Shown: in pieces, positions 61,131-64,000 of the stretch
How the letters are laid out: every line of letters begins with the position of its first letter
How positions within the stretch are numbered: the first letter of the stretch is position 1
From: Mytilus californianus
Lineage: Eukaryota; Mollusca; Bivalvia; Mytilida; Mytilidae
NCBI RefSeq assembly: GCF_021869535.1
Contig: NW_026262581.1
Location: 116,526,771 to 116,590,770, forward strand
Length of the DNA: 64,000 nt
Reading direction: 5' to 3'
Notes under the pieces: generated by a model
What the model was told of the DNA's origin: nothing
The model's database searches: none
The model's input: the letters and a program-made list of their open reading frames with translations, nothing else
Made by a program: the position numbers and the translations under genes

Positions 61131-62007
61131 TAATAGGTGAATGTCCAATTTAAAATTTTTAAGTTCTTAGACCACATTCATTCTTTGTCAGAAACCTATG
61201 CTGTGTCAAATATTTAATCACAATCCAAATGCAAAGCTGTATCAAGCTTGAATGTTGTGTCCATACTTGCCCCAACTGTTCAGGGTTTCGACCTCTGCGG
61301 TCGTATCAAGCTGCGCCCTGCGGAGCATTTTATTACTGTTAATGGGCAACATCATTGGTGCTACTAACTATTGGAGCATGAAATGCTTGATTTATTCCTC
61401 TAAAGTGCCTCAGTGGGCCCCTAGTTTTTGATGAGGCTCATGCTGTCAATCTTTAGTTTTTTGTGAAGTGTTTTGTGAACTTTTATTTGTCTTTTCATGT
61501 TTCATCTTTTGCCATGTAACTGTCTGTCCTTTTATGAGTTTCCATTTTAATCAATGCAAGATTCTCAGCAAGCTTGACATCTTAATATTTTTATATTGGC
61601 TTAAAAATCTGTCTTTTTGAAAGAGATTTAGTGCTTTATTATGATTTAGTAATTTAATATTGATGATGCTTTCATCAGTCTGCCATTCTAGTTTAGAAAC
61701 CAATGTAAATAGATGCTGTTGTAAAGGGATTCTCCATTATACAGGGTCCTTGATTGGTAGACAATAAACAACTGATCATATTATGTGTATTGGTCTTAAA
61801 TTTAAAGTAAAACTCAGCTCCAAATTTGTGATTACAATTTCTGGAATCTTTTTACATGACAAAAAACTATCTTTTGACAAAATGTAAATTGTAAAAATTG
61901 AATCTTAAACATTGAAAGTTAACACCATTAAAACTATTGAGATCAAATGAAATAAAGAACATTGAATTTGTGATATTTTCTCTTACAAATGTTTTCCGTT
62001 TTACAAG

Positions 62008-62166
62008 GAGCATATGAAAACATAACAAGATTTTACGTCATACTTGACACCCATACTTCAATCTGGCCACCACAGATAGTAAAATATAACCACTATCGTA
62101 ACAATGGTTTTCCTTATATCAAGTACCCAAAAGTACTTCTAATTCCATGTAAAATCTCCTTTCCTG
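62008..62166 (+). other. Candidate 159-bp coding exon, phase 1-1
   Basis: A pyrimidine-rich acceptor (ATGTTTTCCGTTTTACAAG) and a CCTG|GTAAAA donor bracket 159 bp with one open frame. The product contains AYENITRFYVILDTHTSIWP, then QIVKYNHYRNNGFPYIKYP and VLLIPCKISFPG. The local base composition is less AT-rich than its flanks. A symmetrical phase 1-1 exon is typical of extracellular modules (general knowledge), but I recognise no domain. The family A repeat follows 100 bp downstream. Confidence 0.35.
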
Positions 62167-62274
62167 GTAAAAAAACTAATTATAGTTCTAAGATGTTTAA
62201 CAAAGAAATACTTTAACTAATACTATAAGGTCAATGTTTGGCGGGATCTATCATATATATACTGAAATGTTATA

Positions 62275-62850
62275 TAAAAATAAGGAGATGGGGTATGATT
62301 GCCAATGAGACAACTATCCATGCAACTTCAATTGAAGTGGATGTAAGCGATTATAGGCAACCGTACAGCCTTCAATAATGAGAAAAACCCATACCGTATA
62401 GTCCGCTAAAAAAGGCCCCGATATGAAAAATATAAACCAATTCAATTGAGAAAACTAACAGCCTAATTTATAACAAAACAATTTATGATAAAATATTACA
62501 GACATGAAACAACAACCACCACCGAACTACAGGCTCCTGACTTGGGACAGGCACATAAAGAATGTGGTTGAGTTAAACATGTTTGTAAGCACTCAATCCT
62601 CCCCTAACCTTGGACAGTGGTTTTACAGCACAACAGAAGAACAAACTATAAAAATCAGTTGAAAATGGCTTAACCAATCAGATCGATACAAATCAGAAAA
62701 AACATCTCACAAAAACACAGACCGGACGTGGCAGGGTATTTATATATCCCTAACAACAAAAAATAAAGTACAGATCTGAGAGTACTCGCAGTTACTAACA
62801 GCTTGTTTAAAGCCAATAACAACTAATAAAAGAAATCATGGATCTAGTTA
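62275..62850 (+). repeat. Family A repeat, ~575-bp copy
   Basis: Starts AAGGAGATGGGGTATGATTG and contains, in order, AGGCAACCGTACAGCCTTCA, ATACCGTATAGTCCGCTAAA, AGGCTCCTGACTTGGGACAG (62532), CCCCTAACCTTGGACAGTGG, AAAAATCAGTTG, ACCGGACGTGGCAGGG, GTACAGATCTGAGAGTACTC and AGCCAATAACAACTAATAAA, ending at ATCATGGATCTAG. It carries a local insertion near 62326 (CAATTGAAGTGGATGTAAG). Non-coding. Confidence 0.92.
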
Positions 62851-63430
62851 TGTCCTTTTTAGCTTACATGTGAAACTTAAGTTTTTAGATTATTTTAAGG
62901 AAAAAATAATAAGACTATTGGTTTTTTTATTTAACCCAATTCCAAAGTTTTTTTTAAATTAGTGTTGTTTTAGAACCATCATGTTTTCTTGTTTAATTAC
63001 TGAGTTTGAATCATTCAATGCTTTCATGATTTCTTGCAGTAAATAAGAATATTTCGTTTAATGCACATATATGAAACAAAATAAGGACTATATTAGCCAG
63101 TATTAACAGTCTGTAAGATATATTTACTGTGAATAGACATTGGTGTTAAAGTCAATGATTTTCACTATGTAATTAAGAATGTGTTTGTTCTTCCGGCATA
63201 CCAATTGAATTCTGTATTGTGGGTGTTAAAAGTCATTTCTGATCAAATATCTCTTGACTTTTCATTAAAATTACATTTACTCAGTTTGCTCAAAGATGTG
63301 TTTCTCAAGTGCTGATTAAGTCCTGTACTTTCTAGCTGATCTTTAATTTGAAGGTTAATGGAATAAATTATAAGAACAAGCATGACATATGAGGTCGTAT
63401 ATTGTGGTTTCATGTTGTACTTTAGGTCAC
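62851..63430. other. AT-rich spacer, nothing recognised
   Basis: No repeat or coding signature between the family A and family B copies. Confidence 0.5.
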
Positions 63431-63432
63431 AC

Positions 63433-64000
63433 TCATTTTTGTTGAGCCTGCGACTTTTGTCGCAGAAAGCTCGACATAGGGATAGTGATCCGGCGGCAGC
63501 GACGGCTGCGGTGGCGTAAGCTAATTTCTTAAAAGCTTTGTATTTTAGAAAGTGGAAGACCTGGATGCTTCATACTTTGTATATAGATGCCTTATATTAC
63601 AAAGTTTCCGTCTGTCACATGTCCATTGTCCATGACCTCATTTTCATGGTTCAGTGACTACTTGAAAAAAAAGTTAAGATTTTTTGTAATGTTAATTTCT
63701 CTCTTATAATGAGTAATAGGATAACTATATTTGGTATGTGCGTACATTGTAAGGTCCTCATGCCCGTCAGACAGTTTTCACTTGACCTCGACCTAATTTC
63801 ATGGATCAGTGACCAAGGTTAAGTTTTGGTGGTCGTCCATATCTCAGATACTAGAAGCAATAGGTCTAGCATATTCGGTGTATGGAAGGACTGTAAGGTG
63901 TACATGTCCAACTGGCAGGTGTCATCTGACCTTGACCTTATTTTCATTGTTCAGTGGTTATAGTTAAGTTTTTGTGTTTTGGTCTGTTTTTCTTATACTG
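63433..64000 (+). repeat. Family B element, cut by the window end
   Basis: Same opening as 29062 (TTTTTGTTGAGCC and the perfect hairpin at 63448-63465), then CTCGACATAGGGATAGTGAT and a CGGCGGCAGCGACGG patch. Internal GACCTCATTTT blocks begin near 63634. It is very similar to the 29062 copy over the visible 570 bp, with small differences in the GC patch and a short deletion near 63833. The 3' end lies outside the window. Confidence 0.9.

Larger units (their letters stand above)
58638..61306 (+). mobile_element. 2.7-kb non-autonomous element with 5' hairpin and three internal tandem blocks
   Basis: The 5' end is a 16-bp stem hairpin (arms 58638-58653 and 58656-58671, one G/T wobble) that begins TATACGACCGCA. 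The 3' end carries the inverse TGCGGTCGTAT (61296-61306). Then come a GTCGTC microsatellite, a ~161-bp block (six units), a 35-bp block (six units) and a 125-138-bp block (eight units). I recognise the arrangement as a common mussel repeat. No transposase or long conserved protein is present; frames of 60-137 codons inside it are by-products of repeats. Confidence 0.85.

Noticed and set aside
1-64000. CRISPR-like reading of the regular arrays
   Set aside because: The repeats are head-to-tail without unique spacers, there are no cas genes, and the DNA is clearly eukaryotic.

Overview
The window is AT-rich eukaryotic DNA with no compact gene anywhere: no operon, no bacterial or organellar gene, no rRNA and no free-standing tRNA. 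Several interspersed families look like ones I know from marine mussels (Mytilus and relatives). These are a roughly 575-bp repeat beginning near AGATGTGGTATGATTGCC, a repeat beginning TTGAGCCTGCGAC with internal 147-bp units, and an element starting ATACGACCGCA with GTCGTC runs and AATAGCAAGAAAT repeats. My working call is therefore a bivalve genome, most likely a mytilid. That assignment is from memory; no database was searched.

Layout. 0-6.3 kb: unannotated AT-rich DNA, then a cluster of interspersed repeats (2.05-4.0 kb) and a small inverted-repeat MITE (6.1 kb). 8-13.4 kb: a degenerate tandem patch, a 57-bp tandem array built on an 18-bp palindrome (9.2 kb) and a 13-unit 91-bp array that looks like an amplified SINE tail (12.2-13.4 kb). 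15.7-18.4 kb: a 727-bp foldback element bounded by TTAA, a 393-bp inverted-repeat element and a 147-bp-unit element. 21.5-26.5 kb: four minisatellite-like arrays, the last forming one arm of an inverted subterminal-repeat structure. 27-46 kb: the region most likely to overlap a real gene. It has candidate plus-strand exons at 27.13, 32.02, 41.89 (ending in a stop) and 45.55 kb, mixed with SINEs (35.4 and 42.5 kb), four copies of the 575-bp repeat (39.2-40.8 kb) and a 5'-truncated LINE (44.7-45.4 kb). 50-57 kb: a LINE remnant, another LINE tail, a 20-unit 30-bp satellite and a minus-strand candidate exon resembling a fibronectin type III strand. 58.6-61.3 kb: a long non-autonomous element with a terminal hairpin and three internal tandem blocks. 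62-64 kb: one candidate exon, a 575-bp repeat copy and a 147-bp-unit element cut by the window end.

Most long open frames here come from tandem repeats whose period is a multiple of three (57 bp, 30 bp) or from transposon repeats; they are not proposed as genes. The only recognisable protein remnants are two LINE C-termini with a CCHC zinc motif. Exon calls rest on splice-like boundaries plus one open frame, a weak signal in AT-rich DNA, so their confidences are low. The main biology visible is repeat turnover: higher-order duplication in three arrays, SINE-tail amplification, foldback elements, and a sequence block shared by otherwise different repeat families.
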